DNA from: Varroa destructor
Lineage: Eukaryota; Arthropoda; Arachnida; Mesostigmata; Varroidae
Assembly (NCBI RefSeq): GCF_002443255.2
Contig: NW_019211460.1
Coordinates: 35,473,498-35,537,497, forward strand
Direction of reading: 5' to 3'
Length of the DNA stretch: 64,000 bases
The first letter of the stretch is position 1. Every line of letters starts with the position of its first letter. A program made the position numbers and the translations under genes. Shown here piece by piece: positions 12,587 through 24,056 of the stretch. The notes below the pieces were generated by a model. The model made no database searches. It had not been told where the DNA came from and saw nothing but the letters and a program-made list of their open reading frames with translations.

Positions 12587-15500
12587 ATGGCGTCGAGAAC
12601 GGCCAGCAAAGCCAAAGGTAAGTTAATTCTCTAAAAGAAAACAGCTCGCACCAAATTAGTGAATCAGAGAAAAATCAGCAGTCTGCAACATTGTCGAGTA
12701 GACCTATCTTTAGCTTAACAAATTTCAGAAAGAATTATAATAACGATTATATTTTATACAAATAAAATTGATAATCATAGAAAAAAGATTACATTTATGA
12801 CAATATATGCACATGCAGTTTACCATTTGAAAATGTCTACGGAACATCCTACAAAACACGTCAACTGATGAGGCACTAAGGTTCTTAGGTTGAGCTGATA
12901 TTATGGGATAGATGTATGACATTATCTTAGGAAAAGCGTGCGTATTTGTAGTTTAATATTAGGCGAAAAAAGAGAAGTGATTGCCTTTCTGGTCAGTGTG
13001 GCATAGCACTATGCCCCAGTCTTGCAATCATTGACAAACGTTTGAATTGCAACATTGCCTGAATATTTATAACAGCAGATTAATAGGAACTTATTTTACT
13101 TCGATAACGAATAATTCGATTGAATTCGTTCTGAGATTGATTTTCCGTTAAAGCTGGAGCAGGTCTACTAGTAGTCAATTATAAATAACTGCAGTAATAA
13201 GGGATTGGACTGTGCAGCAAAAAAAGTCGATTTACAAACTGTTAGAAGTCAATGGGCATAACCATAACTGTAATATTATCATATAAAATATAATACTAAT
13301 GTTTTGTTACCTTGCCTAGGAATGTGTCATTTTTAAACATGTTAGCTGTTTGTGATGATTCAATCAAGGAGGAATATTGTTTCCATTGTTTTCTCTGAAT
13401 GCTTTCCTTTTTTTTTTCTAGCCAAAGTTCATTGGAACGAACGGACTTTGTGTAGGTGTGATTATCTACTAATTGTCTACAACTAACAGAAAGAGTACTT
13501 TGCATTCTATTAAGATAAGTTTGGGGCGTGGAGCGTCCCTTACAGTTTGTGGTATCTAAGTCATCTTAGGCTGCCGACTCCATCATCGACAGCTTTTTGC
13601 GATGAGCTCCATTTTCGTCTCATCTGTTTCATTAGTTTGAGTAACTCGTGTGTAACCGTCTAAAAATGGAAGTAGGCCATTTTGCATCGGCTGTACGTTC
13701 TTCAGACAACAACAAAATAGCATTCAACCTGATAAAACCAAAAAGGAAAATCTTTTAGTACCACTTCGACTGGTAGGCATTTTTTAATATGGCGAACCTT
13801 GTCGGATGTACTTTCATTAACAGTTCCAGTAAAAATAATAACAAATTCTTTTGTTCCAAAGATATTCGTCTAATATAATAGCCAAGGGCTAATAAGTACC
13901 CAAAACCACTTGTTCATATTTTTTTTGCTCAAATTATTAGAAGCAGTACTGTCCAATGCGAAAGACTGAAATGAAAATATTATAGCTAGGTAAACGATTA
14001 AATGACAAATAAACCTTTTAGTAAAGATTAATTGCTTTCCTGCAAACGTGTATATTAACTGAAACCTCGTATTCTAGGCCTAATATGTAATGTTGCCTAA
14101 TGCGCTAAAAAAAATTGCCACCACTGACAAGTATGGGAGCTTTACCATGGAGAACAATCTTTTCGGAAACAGAAATTATTCATTTTTGTTAGATTAAGTG
14201 AGTGATAATCATCAATGATATATAAGTATCATCTATTCCGGTTGCTTCAGGTGTTGAGCTATTCCTCATAATAACAGGTTTATGTATAACAAAACACTTG
14301 CAAGATGTTTGACATCGTTTTACATTATTGTAACTCGGCATTTTAATACCGCTAGTGGGTCAAGTCTTGAAAGCACCAAGTCTGACCCTGTTAGCCCTCT
14401 TGTACAGTGCAATATTATAATACTTTTGATAGTTTGTTTCTTTAACAAATTGTTATGTTGACATTTCTATAGTAGTGGTGAAATACTATCCGATAGACCT
14501 TGTGCTATTTCATGTTTGATATACGCATTTAGTCAATTATTATTTCCTGTCTTCTCCTTTAAAGTCATTGTACATGACTGCTTCCTGTGATTTGGCAAAT
14601 ACAAAAATACGTCGTTATTTGTGTTTTCATTATTCAGGTTTGGATAGTGAAATTTACCGATACCGCGATGAGTCGAACTGGCGGAAGTTGCAAGAGACTG
14701 CGGAACAATTGCGGCAGAGGGCGAGTGCGATGGGCAACTCAGCTCATCTCGCTAATCTGCTTATTGGTAAGTTGCAGAAGTTAGTTTTATTGCAGCTTCT
14801 ATCGGTTCGATTCAAAAACATTCAGACCCATTTAATTTTAGACTCAAAATTCATATTCAGATATAATGGACTTTTATGTCTGAGCACAGCCTACAAGTAA
14901 CGAACAACCGAGGTAAAGGTAGCGTACAGTCTAGCCACCATTAAATGCACAAAATATTTAGCCGACGGGCGCTAACTGGTCGTCCTCCTTCATGCTGTCA
15001 TTCTATATATATTATGAACGTCATTTGGTAATCAGAGATCTTTTTTAACCAGTGGTTATTTGTCAATTTAGTACATATTTATAAATGGTGACTGTGTATG
15101 GTCTCACGAGGAACTTGGAATCGTCTTTAGTACGTACATCCATAAATAAGCTCGGTAATAATTTAGTATGACTCAACGATAATGTCAGCGCGACCAGTGG
15201 TCTCAAAATGGTGCGTACACGCAAAAAAAGCCGAGAAAGGCAGAACGCCAATCTGATACCGCGTTAAAAGCGGCTGCAGCTGTTGCTTCTAGAGATCTTT
15301 CCGTTAACGAAGCGGGTAATTGAGTTTTGTACAATCACACTGTAACGATAACTCAAGACTACAGAAGACGCTGCGGCTGCTGGTATTCCAAACTTCGTCC
15401 ATTCGTAGCTTGTGTCTGATGCATGTCAAGGGATACCATTAGCAGCATACGTTTTGCAATGCGCAAGGTTCATGCAACCTTGTACCATGCTCAACGCGAA

Positions 15501-18500
15501 GCCGAGTGCGTACCGATCAGCAGAAAAATTGAACTATAGACGTACTATAGGGTTAGCAGCCTATAGTGTAGCCTACACTATGGCCATAGTGTAGAAGTGA
15601 ATTGAGTCATAATTTTCCTCGTACGGACCAGCTTTCCTCGCAAATACTCGAAAAGACGTTTTTTGCATTTTAACAAGGTATGGTCAAAAATTTTTTGATA
15701 GTCGCAGAACTTTGATAAAACCATATGGTTTTATTCCCTACACTATCTTTAATTTATATGAGACGTCATTCATTACGGTGATGAACTTTGTAGGCGTACT
15801 TGCTTTCAACCTAGCAAGAGTGCGGGGCCCTGGCTATAATACTCGCTTTTTAAGCTGCAATTGGGAAGACTATATACCGTGTATTATGCGTTTTATCCAG
15901 GGCGCACTTTAAAAAACACGTTGTAATGGGTGTACCCGCTGGAAGGCAAGGGTTCGTCAACTCGTTCTGATAAATCTTAAAGGAAGTTCGTGTTTTAAAC
16001 AGTGCCTTAAACTATCTATCGCAACATTCGCTGTTTTTTTGGAAAGCCGTACCTGTTATTTTCAGATAACTGTGAGACACATACAAATTTTAGCGTGATT
16101 AAGTTGTTTTTGAAAAATGTCGTTCACATCGTTACAAGGCATAACGTCTAAATGTGGCAGTCTGCGAGTCAAAAAAAAATCGGCTTTCTACAGCCCAACA
16201 GAAAGAACATTGTTGCTCCTTACTATGGAAAGGTGATAGTCTATGACGTAGTCGTATTGGGAAAAGTGCGTGGAAGGCATCATCTGTGGTGGCAGATATT
16301 GCTAGAGGGTTTCAAAAGGCAGGCATGTCTTCACTAAAGGAAAACTTAACTACAGGAAACGGCGGCATTCTTTTCCCAGTAGCAGATACTCATAACAATC
16401 CGTGACCGTCGCATCACTAAGTAGTTTCATCTAGGGAGATAGCTATTTATTCTCGCAAATGGAAACCCTGTTACAGGCGACTCCGTTGCCAGTTGCCGTC
16501 CTACCGCATGGAACAAGAGGCAAAAATCATGAATCATCTTAGTAGTTCCGTCTTTAACCACATGGGCTCACTTGCTTCAGATATCCGACAGAATCAGTAC
16601 CATTCGCAGTACCCATATTCGGTTCATTGATGTACAAATAAAGGTGCTGCTTTTTTATACGTCAGTTATTGTCGTTTTTACAAAAACACTGAGGCAAACG
16701 ATTGACCAAGAATCATAAAGACAATATCTCAAGGTTCCAATCACTTTAATTGACTGCTTCGCACAGAATTATTAATGGCCTGTATGATTCTGCCTTGGGT
16801 CAAAGTAACCTGAGCTGTGGCACCAGTGTGTCTTTAACTGATTATCTTATGAACGTTAACGATTTGCTGTTATTCAGGCCACAACGGCAGAGGGGGTCAT
16901 TGGCAAACACACTAAATATATTCCTTCTTCACCCGTGCAAGCGATTTTTTTTTCAACGGTACCGCTTAGCTAATTTTGGTTCATATAGCTCTAACAGTTG
17001 CGACTATAGTTGTACATTAATACAATTCTACAAAAGTGTATCCTGTATTTCGGAACATACCTGTATGTGTGTCAAATGCAGTTTTCAATATTGAGATAGT
17101 GATAATGTCATTACAGGCGAGGCGAAATTAGAAATGTATCTGGAAGAGAACCCTCCAGTTGAGAATAATATCTCTAAAGCTCGAACATCACTCACCGAGG
17201 CCAAACGGTAAGTTTTCATTCTATGCGCACTATGTCTCTAAACAGAGATACTCATTTTGTAGGAACATTACATTTAAACGAATTTGCGTCTTTTATGCTT
17301 TTAGTCGCCTAGCTTGTTAAAGCCTCTAAAGACACAACTTGGTTATGTGGACATTCGGGCTGTTGCTTTTTGATATTGTAGTTACCTGTCGGATTGCACC
17401 AAAAGCGATGCGGAAAAATCGAACGTAGCTACAGACGCACGCTTCCTGCTGGCAAAATGCTGTTATGCCCAAGGGCAATATGAACAGGCGCTCGAGCATC
17501 TCGATCAGGCAAGTAATTGTTTAATGACTTTTTAGGTGCTTGTTCATCAGGTATCAAGGTTTAATTTTCGGGTAGTCCGTTCGTGACTCCATAACGTTTC
17601 GATATTGCAATCGTGAATTTTTAAAAGGCCTAGTTGGAATTCTGAAGATCTTCCTGTATGTAAATAGACTATAACTTAAACATACTTAGTAATAATAGTA
17701 GTTAATCCAATAACGATATCGGAAAGTAGTGCTTCATCATCGGAATTCAAGTGAAGGTTTGTTAGTATCCGATTCGAACGTGCATAATGACGATTGTTTT
17801 GTTTCGATGAGGTCGCTAGCGAAAAAATTTCAATTGAGAAGAGCTGCTATATCACGAGTCGTACAGGAAGATCTCACGTGCACGTCGTTTGTCATGAAAA
17901 TTGGACAGGTTTTTTTTCAAGGACAATACAGCCGAGAGATTTGGACAATGTCAATCGCTCATTTCTATTAAGCGTGGAACAGTCAGTCATCTTCAAATGT
18001 TTTACCGATGCAAAAATCAACAAAACAATCGCTGGCTTGTTTTCGATTTAGAGAATGTGTTTATTGCGGGGAAAGCAAATCCCCGGCCGAGGCCTATGTT
18101 CTGAAATAGAGATATAGCCGAATGGCCTAGATTTAAACCCATTTGACTACTATGTATAGTATGTGATTTAAAAAAAAAAAGAGCACGAAACGTGCGTTGT
18201 GCCAAAGGGTCCAACAGAATAATGTTCGCTTAATTCTATTATCGAGGCATTTGCAGATTTCGAAGAGGGAACATTTTAAATAAGCTTGTGAGCGGTTTAA
18301 ATCCTGAATTTAAAATGAAAGTAATACGAACGGAGATTGAATAGAATAAACATGATCATCGTCATTGGTTTCCAGTCTCAACTTAGAAATGATGTTAATT
18401 GTCAAAAATATTTTGGTGATATAATTGCATATGCGCTAAACCATACCTATGAAAACCTTCAGTTATTCTAGGTACTTAGTCGTTACTCAATAGTTGTTTG

Positions 18501-21500
18501 TTTTAATAAACAGTAACAGGTTTGTGAAAATTAAACGTTAAATGTTTACATTTTAAAGGCAATACGTTCACGAGAGTGGTACCTGGGTAGTTTACGGAGA
18601 TTCTGTACCATAGTTTGTTATAGTTGAGTTTCGAAAATGCGATAATAGTGCCTTGGTTATTGATGAACGTGTGATGCGGCCAAAAATTATAATCGCTACC
18701 GATCGCATGGCAAAAATTAGACATTTGTCGAAGTACAAACGATAGCACAAGTTGTGAGTATTTGGAAAGGTGACTGAAAATTTAGGCATGAAAAGTTAAT
18801 CGCAGTTGTTCATTGACAACTAAAGAAGCATTCGAATGAACATTCTTAAAGTCTGGTTGAAGTGGCTCAGACGAACTGCCTCGAAGTTTCGGCAGTGATT
18901 AATAACTAGAAGTGAAACATGGATGCACAACAATTTGCTTGAAAGCCAGCCAAAGTTGACATACTGAGGCGTATCACCTAAAAAAGAGGAACCTGGGACA
19001 GTTATAGAGTTGTGTTAATCAATCAGATTGAAAACAGGAAAATAGTAACGGGCACATGCTGTCTACCATTTTTTTACAAAAGCAAGACAGACGTTGTGAA
19101 AAACGGCCGCATTTAAAAGTGTTTTACCACGACAAAATACCGTCTCATTTTCCAGTAATCGTAATGGAAACAAATCTGGGTTGATTAGTCATGTACAGTG
19201 CCTACGAGAACTGGCTCCTAGCGGCTTTTTTCTGATATCGAAGAGATTTAAGTGATAGGAACATTGGCGGCGAAAATGTAAAGGCTCATAAAAAAAAAAA
19301 AACTGCGTTGAAAATAAGATATCCAAATTACTTGTTTTTGTGTTAAACTGAAAACTTTTTTCATTAGCTACATATGCCAAAAAAATCACTTAAATGTCCG
19401 ACTTTGTTCAGATATAGGCGTAGAAACAACTGGCAGTTGGAAGTCTTGGTTTAAACTGTGCACTTTGCATATATATATATATATATCGGGGTCGATGCAT
19501 CTGTTTGTAGGGAGGGATCGAACGTCTGGAGGAACGACCTCTGGGTGCGCGAATGTTAAAGATTTTAGCCGAGTCTTTTGCCGTCAAAGGACTCTGTCTC
19601 GAACAGCAGGCCAAGGACTCGCTCGCTAAAAAGGAGACGATTATCAAACACTACATTCAGGCAGGCGAGATGGGCTTAAAATACTTGCAGGTACGTTCAT
19701 ATGTGAGATAATATATATATGCGAAATTAGGTATCACTGGTCGTGCATATGCCTGATTAAAATGTGTACATGTTTCTTTGTTCAATGATTTACAAGGCTA
19801 TTTTAAGGAGCCTTTCTATTCACTAGTGGTTTATAATTGAAAGTGCTGCGGGCCTTTAAATTTTATTGAGTAGCTTATCGTTTAAATGGCGAGGAAATTA
19901 TACTTATGCACGTTTATGTCTTATCAAATAACTCCTGTGTTTCTTGTTTTGTTCATAAACTTCATACTTTTTTTCGTATTATTTATCAATTGTAGGTAGT
20001 TGAGAAAAGTCAGGGGCTCCAGGGTGCAGTTGTCCAGTTGACCCCCGGTGGAATTCCTGCTTTTGGTGGTGTGGGTGGAGGAAGTACCGAATTTCGTATC
20101 GGCATCCTGCTTGAGACAGCCCTACAGCGCGCACCTATTCTTATGATGAAATCGGGACAGATCCGCGAAGCTGTAGAACAATATCGAGGAGTGTTACGTG
20201 CTCAGGAAACGACGTCAACACAGTCTCTCAGGATGACACTCGCCAGACAGGTGAAATTCCTCTAAGTATACATAAAGAAGTTTATAGAGATGAAATACTA
20301 AACCAACGATCTGCGACAATATGCCCCTGTGTATAGGTTTGTATAATGGGAGGTCATGGGTCTATATAGCGATACGTACCTACAAGGACACTTCGTGGGT
20401 ACCCAAAGCATTTGCTCCTTATGGTGACTCGAACGGGTGATGGCTGGTAGCAGTAGTTGGAGTTAATCGTGTGTGTCTCTTATTGCAACTCATGTAGTTC
20501 AGTTGGAGTAAATAAAAATTTATATGCTAAATACATATACATAGGTCATTCTAATTATATATATATATATATATATATAGCTGTTTGTATTACGTTCCGT
20601 TGTATGATACGTTGCAGCTGGCTGAAGTTCTCCTTCGAGGAGTAAGTGAACACGAGTGGCAGCAGATTCAGCCACGTCAACAACAGTTGGAGAGATCCAA
20701 AGCTGGTAAATACTGGCGGCCACAGGTCTATAGCGGCGGATCGCTTTATGTTCCGCGGGAGCACATTGAGGAGATTCTTCTCCTGCTAGCTCTCTCCGAT
20801 GCGATCGCCGTACGCAACGTCGTCCTCGACAGGTCACTAAGACTACTTTATCTGATACATTATTTAAGATTCTCATTTTATAATATATCCAGGTATTATA
20901 TAGTTATCCCAAACAATTTTACTGACCAATCTAGCTGCCTGCTTTACCACTATCTTTTGGATATGCAATATATTCAATTTGTCTTTGCAGGTCGGCCGAT
21001 GTAGCTTCGGACAGGGCACAATCGATTAAGAACGTTACTGCGGTTCTTGATCTCCTTTCAATAGCGCTAGCGCGCAACGCGCAGTTTGGCCTGCTGTGCG
21101 AGAACTTTGAGAAGGTGGCAAAATTTTCATGTGATGAATACCATATATGGAACCAGTTCGGCCTGTGTCTCATTTCGGCAGGGTCCCATTATCGAGGCGT
21201 TCAGATGCTGCTCGAGTCAGCTAAACTACGGCCAAAATATGGCTTTGATCTGCTACTGGCGGCCAAAGTTACTCTCGTTAATCTCTGCGATGCTCCGGAG
21301 GCACTAAGGCTCGTAGAGGAAGCAAGTTCACGAGAGAAAGTAATACCTGATAGTGACATTCTTGTGGTGTGCTACACCCTTCAGGCTTTGTGTCACGAAG
21401 CATTGGCCGACGAAGCAGCGTGCATCCGCACAAAAGAGCAACAACGCATAATGGCATTCAAGGCTCTGGTACAGGCAAGACAGGTCGATCCAGACTATCC

Positions 21501-22542
21501 ACAGGCCGAGTATTTAATGAGTCTTCACTATGCTAATTTACACCAAATTGATGCTGCTATGGTATGTGCGAAGCGGGCATTGTGTTTAGCACCAGATTTC
21601 TTCCCTGGTGTGCAACTTCTCATCGTCCTTCTCACAGCCCAAAAGAAGCACGAAGAAGCTTTAGAATTGGTGCAGCTCACTCTTGAGGAGTATCCCAATA
21701 ATTTAAACCTCTTATATCTTAAGGTATATCTTGAGGATTATCTTGAGGGTCCACAGAAGGCTCTACACACTGCTGGCGAAATGCTCAAGCAGTGGAAAGT
21801 GTTATACGAGAACTACCTCAAGGTGAAGCAGGCCACTCAAGCCAATGGGCTTGCCCCACCCGCCATCGGAACCAGTTCTCAACTAGGAATCGTGCCGGTT
21901 GCCCATGCCCATTCGGGCCGTGCCTCGGTGGTCGGTAGTGGTCAGTGGGGCGGTGGCCCGTGGCATGAACGTGATGGCGACGGCGATGGAAGTCTCATGA
22001 CCCGTCTTGATCGTTCACTTAGCGAAACACTGGCACGCCTAACCCCGTGTGGCCGACGGGTGCACGTGGACGAGTTAACACTACTTCAGATGCAAATGCA
22101 TGTGTGGTTGTTGACAGCACGACTGTACATCAAGATGGCACATTTTCCTGAAGCGGAACAGTCGATATCCGAAGCCTCAAATGTAATACCGCTCTCGCCA
22201 CACGTCCTTTTGGTACGCGGTCTACTGCACGAGGCTCGTGGCGAATGGCTATCGGCGCGGGATGCCCTTGAGGGCTCTCTAGCCGTACGACCTCACAGTG
22301 TAACGGCACTCCAACATCTTGGTCTTGTCTACCATCAACTAGGAAGCCATCAACTAGCTGAGGCGACGCTACAGAGTGCCGCTCTTATCGAGCCAATGTC
22401 GCCAACGACCTGGTTCTACCTTGGACGTATCCTGCAAGAATCAGGCACGCCATTCGAAGCCAGCGAATGTCTCGAAACGGCCGTACAGCTCGAGCTATGT
22501 GCACCTGTTCTCGAATTCAGCAAACTACCGAGGACCCTGTGA
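12587..22542 (+). CDS. TTC7: TTC7 (tetratricopeptide repeat protein 7), eight coding exons
   Basis: Coding exons: 12587-12617, 14638-14766, 17117-17207, 17382-17508, 19511-19690, 19996-20250, 20618-20832, 20991-22542. They join in frame to 2580 nt (859 residues), close to vertebrate TTC7A/B. The start MASRTASKAK is followed by EIYRYRDESNW and LANLLIGEAKLEMYLEE, matching the TTC7 N-terminus. Also diagnostic are AVKGLCLE, ETALQRAPIL, TQSLRMTLARQLAEVLLRG and the C-terminal LPRTL (IPRVL in vertebrates). Helical TPR-type repeats fill most of residues 80-620 and 690-859. Residues about 626-680 form a Gly/His/Ser-rich linker. In the family, TTC7 is a cytosolic scaffold that joins EFR3 and FAM126 to PI4KA at the plasma membrane, supporting PI4P synthesis. 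The donor of exon 4 is probably GC (CAG, then GCAAGT). An alternative GT donor with a shifted acceptor (17512 joined to 19515) keeps the frame and changes two residues. No stops or shifts. Confidence 0.93.
15208..16640 (+). mobile_element. Decayed pogo/Tigger-like (jerky-type) DNA transposon in TTC7 intron 2
   Basis: Pieces of one transposase appear in order in shifting frames. MVRTRKKSRER at 15208 is the typical start, followed by a psq-type helix-turn-helix remnant (LKAAAAVASRDLSVNEAGN, about 15263-15320). YVLQCAR with AEKLN at about 15430-15535 matches the CENP-B/jerky-type helical region. IFNLYETSFITV and VLAFNLARVRGPGY at about 15740-15840 match the first catalytic Asp block (IFNLDETGITTV in the family; the Asp is Tyr here). 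VMGVPAGRQGFVNS at about 15925-15965 and GFKRQ at about 16307 follow. Multiple stops and frameshifts make it inactive. Terminal repeats were not found, so the ends are approximate. Confidence 0.7.
17729..18360 (+). mobile_element. Decayed Tc1/mariner-type transposase, copy A in TTC7 intron 4
   Basis: SMRSLAKKFQLRRAAISRVV at about 17805 is a helix-turn-helix block. CFTDAKI near 18000 corresponds to the TDEK block around the first catalytic Asp (D kept, E changed to A). QQNNRWL follows at about 18020. After an apparent internal deletion, LNPFDYYV (about 18132-18155) matches the third catalytic Asp block, with a stop in place of the following Trp. IEAFADFEEGTF (about 18244) resembles the C-terminal region. 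Frames change several times. Same strand as the host gene. Confidence 0.65.
19040..19400 (+). mobile_element. Decayed mariner-type transposase, copy B in TTC7 intron 4
   Basis: KVFYHDKIPSHFPV (about 19117-19158) matches the HDNAPSH block carrying the second catalytic Asp. ELAPSGFFLISKRFK (about 19208-19252) matches the DLAPSDFFLFPKLK block, with the third Asp replaced by Gly. Stops follow. The sequence differs from copy A just upstream, so these are two insertions or two families. The 5' half of the transposase is not recognisable in 18361-19040. Confidence 0.6.
20556..20580. repeat. (AT)n tract in TTC7 intron 6
   Basis: A run of about 11 AT dinucleotides ends roughly 38 bp before the exon 7 acceptor. 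A similar run of about 8 units lies near 19469-19486, just before exon 5. Confidence 0.8.
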
Positions 22543-23594
22543 GATGAACACTGCCTGCCCTGGGAGCGCTTATAATGGTGGCTGCTACGTATGTTCGCTA
22601 GTCAACAGCAAAGGTAGTAGCTGCTGTACCTAAGTCCAGGCAACGTCAATGCAAAATACGGGCGAACTGTACAATGAAAGGGTTCTAACAAGTGAGTACG
22701 TAGAGGGATAGGTCCCGAAAGCTTCCCAAAACTGTGTTATTAATGTGGAGAGGAAATCAGCGTTGAGGAAATCAGTGTTACATAAGAAATTTCAGCGCAG
22801 AATTCAGCAATGTATCAATTACTTTTTAATGGTGACAGATACAACGCATACTTTTTGGTTAGTAAAACGTCCAAAGAACTGAAATATTAACTACTAGAAA
22901 AAACTATATACATTTGTATGTTTCGAGGTTAAAATATTTATATGTTAAGCTGTTCAACTATCACTAATGGTATAAAACTAATGATATAAAAACAATTTAT
23001 CGTAATAACAATGATGTAATATGAAAAGTAATGGTAATAATAGCTAGCTATTGTTTTAGATGTATGCGTAATTATAGTTATTTTCGCGTCATGCGTTAAA
23101 TGCACAACTTTAACCATGTTGCGATGAGTCCTGTCTTGAAAAGATTCGCTAATTCAAATTTAATAGGTTGAGAAGGGATCCATAAACGTTCCATTGATTA
23201 AAGATGAGCTAATATAACCAACCTTATTTTTATGCTGCCCCTGTTACTGAATAGACTGAGTTGGATAGTATGCACTGGTAAATACTTCCGGTCAATTTTT
23301 TTAGGCATTGATGAGAGGGTCAGCAACAGGGACTTTTGAAAACGGAACTTCTGCATTGGTGGGCTAATATCGTTAGTTTTCATTTATTAAGCTCTTAGAG
23401 CCGTTTCCTTAACAGGTCGTCTAGTTTGAGCAGCAAGTTTTTTTATTTATTTTTTTATTTTATTATTTAGCAAGATTTTACTGGCAGAGAAGTATTTCGC
23501 TAGGATACAATTTATCATTTGATTGAGTGTTTCGATTTAATAGTACACTTGTTTCTCCATACTATATTGTTCAATTCAATACGTTTTTAATAAA
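22543..23594 (+). terminator. TTC7 3' UTR with poly(A) signal
   Basis: The first canonical AATAAA after the TTC7 stop is at 23589-23594, implying a 3' UTR of about 1.05 kb. The interval is AT-rich and has no coding signal apart from short chance frames. Earlier non-canonical signals could give shorter transcripts. Confidence 0.5.
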
Positions 23595-23600
23595 GTGAGC

Positions 23601-23763
23601 TGAGGTTTGTGGCGGTATCGGTAAATGGATTATACGGCATAGAAGAGTTGTGCTTTTTTGATGTAAACTAGAGTTAATAAGAGATGAGGTTTGTGGCGGT
23701 ATCGATAATGGATCATACAGCATAGAACAGTTGTGCTTTTTTGATGTAAACTAGAGTTAATAA
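23601..23763. repeat. Tandem duplication of an 80-bp unit
   Basis: Copy 1 is 23601-23680 and copy 2 is 23685-23763. Both begin TGAGGTTTGTGGCGGTATCG and end CTAGAGTTAATAA, differing at only a few bases and one 1-bp indel. The unit starts just after the TTC7 poly(A) signal. Confidence 0.92.
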
Positions 23764-23880
23764 CCCTGTAAATCCTATGTAAACAGATTTCAAAATTAGA
23801 TTTTATTGTTGTTGCTCAGCCGGTGCTTCCTTGCGCTACATCCGTCAGTACTGTGTCTAAATGGTCACAGCCAGTTAATT

Positions 23881-23886
23881 TTTATT
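23881..23886 (-). terminator. Poly(A) signal of the minus-strand gene ending at 24057
   Basis: TTTATT on the plus strand is AATAAA on the minus strand, 170 nt past the stop codon. TTC7 and this gene are convergent, with only about 290 bp between their poly(A) signals. Confidence 0.5.
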
Positions 23887-24056
23887 TAAGTACATATTTG
23901 CATAAACAAGTATTTACATACAAGTATATAAACAGACGTACCGAAACCAGACTAAAAAACTTAATAAAAGAAATTGTTGTCGATCATCGGCGCATACGAT
24001 TTTGATTTCTTTCTGTTGTAGTTGCAAGTAACTGAATCAAGAGTGTTAAAATGCCA

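Noticed and set aside
23601..23763. Possible start of a CRISPR-like repeat array
   Set aside because: Only two copies in a eukaryotic setting, with almost no spacer. It is a simple tandem duplication.
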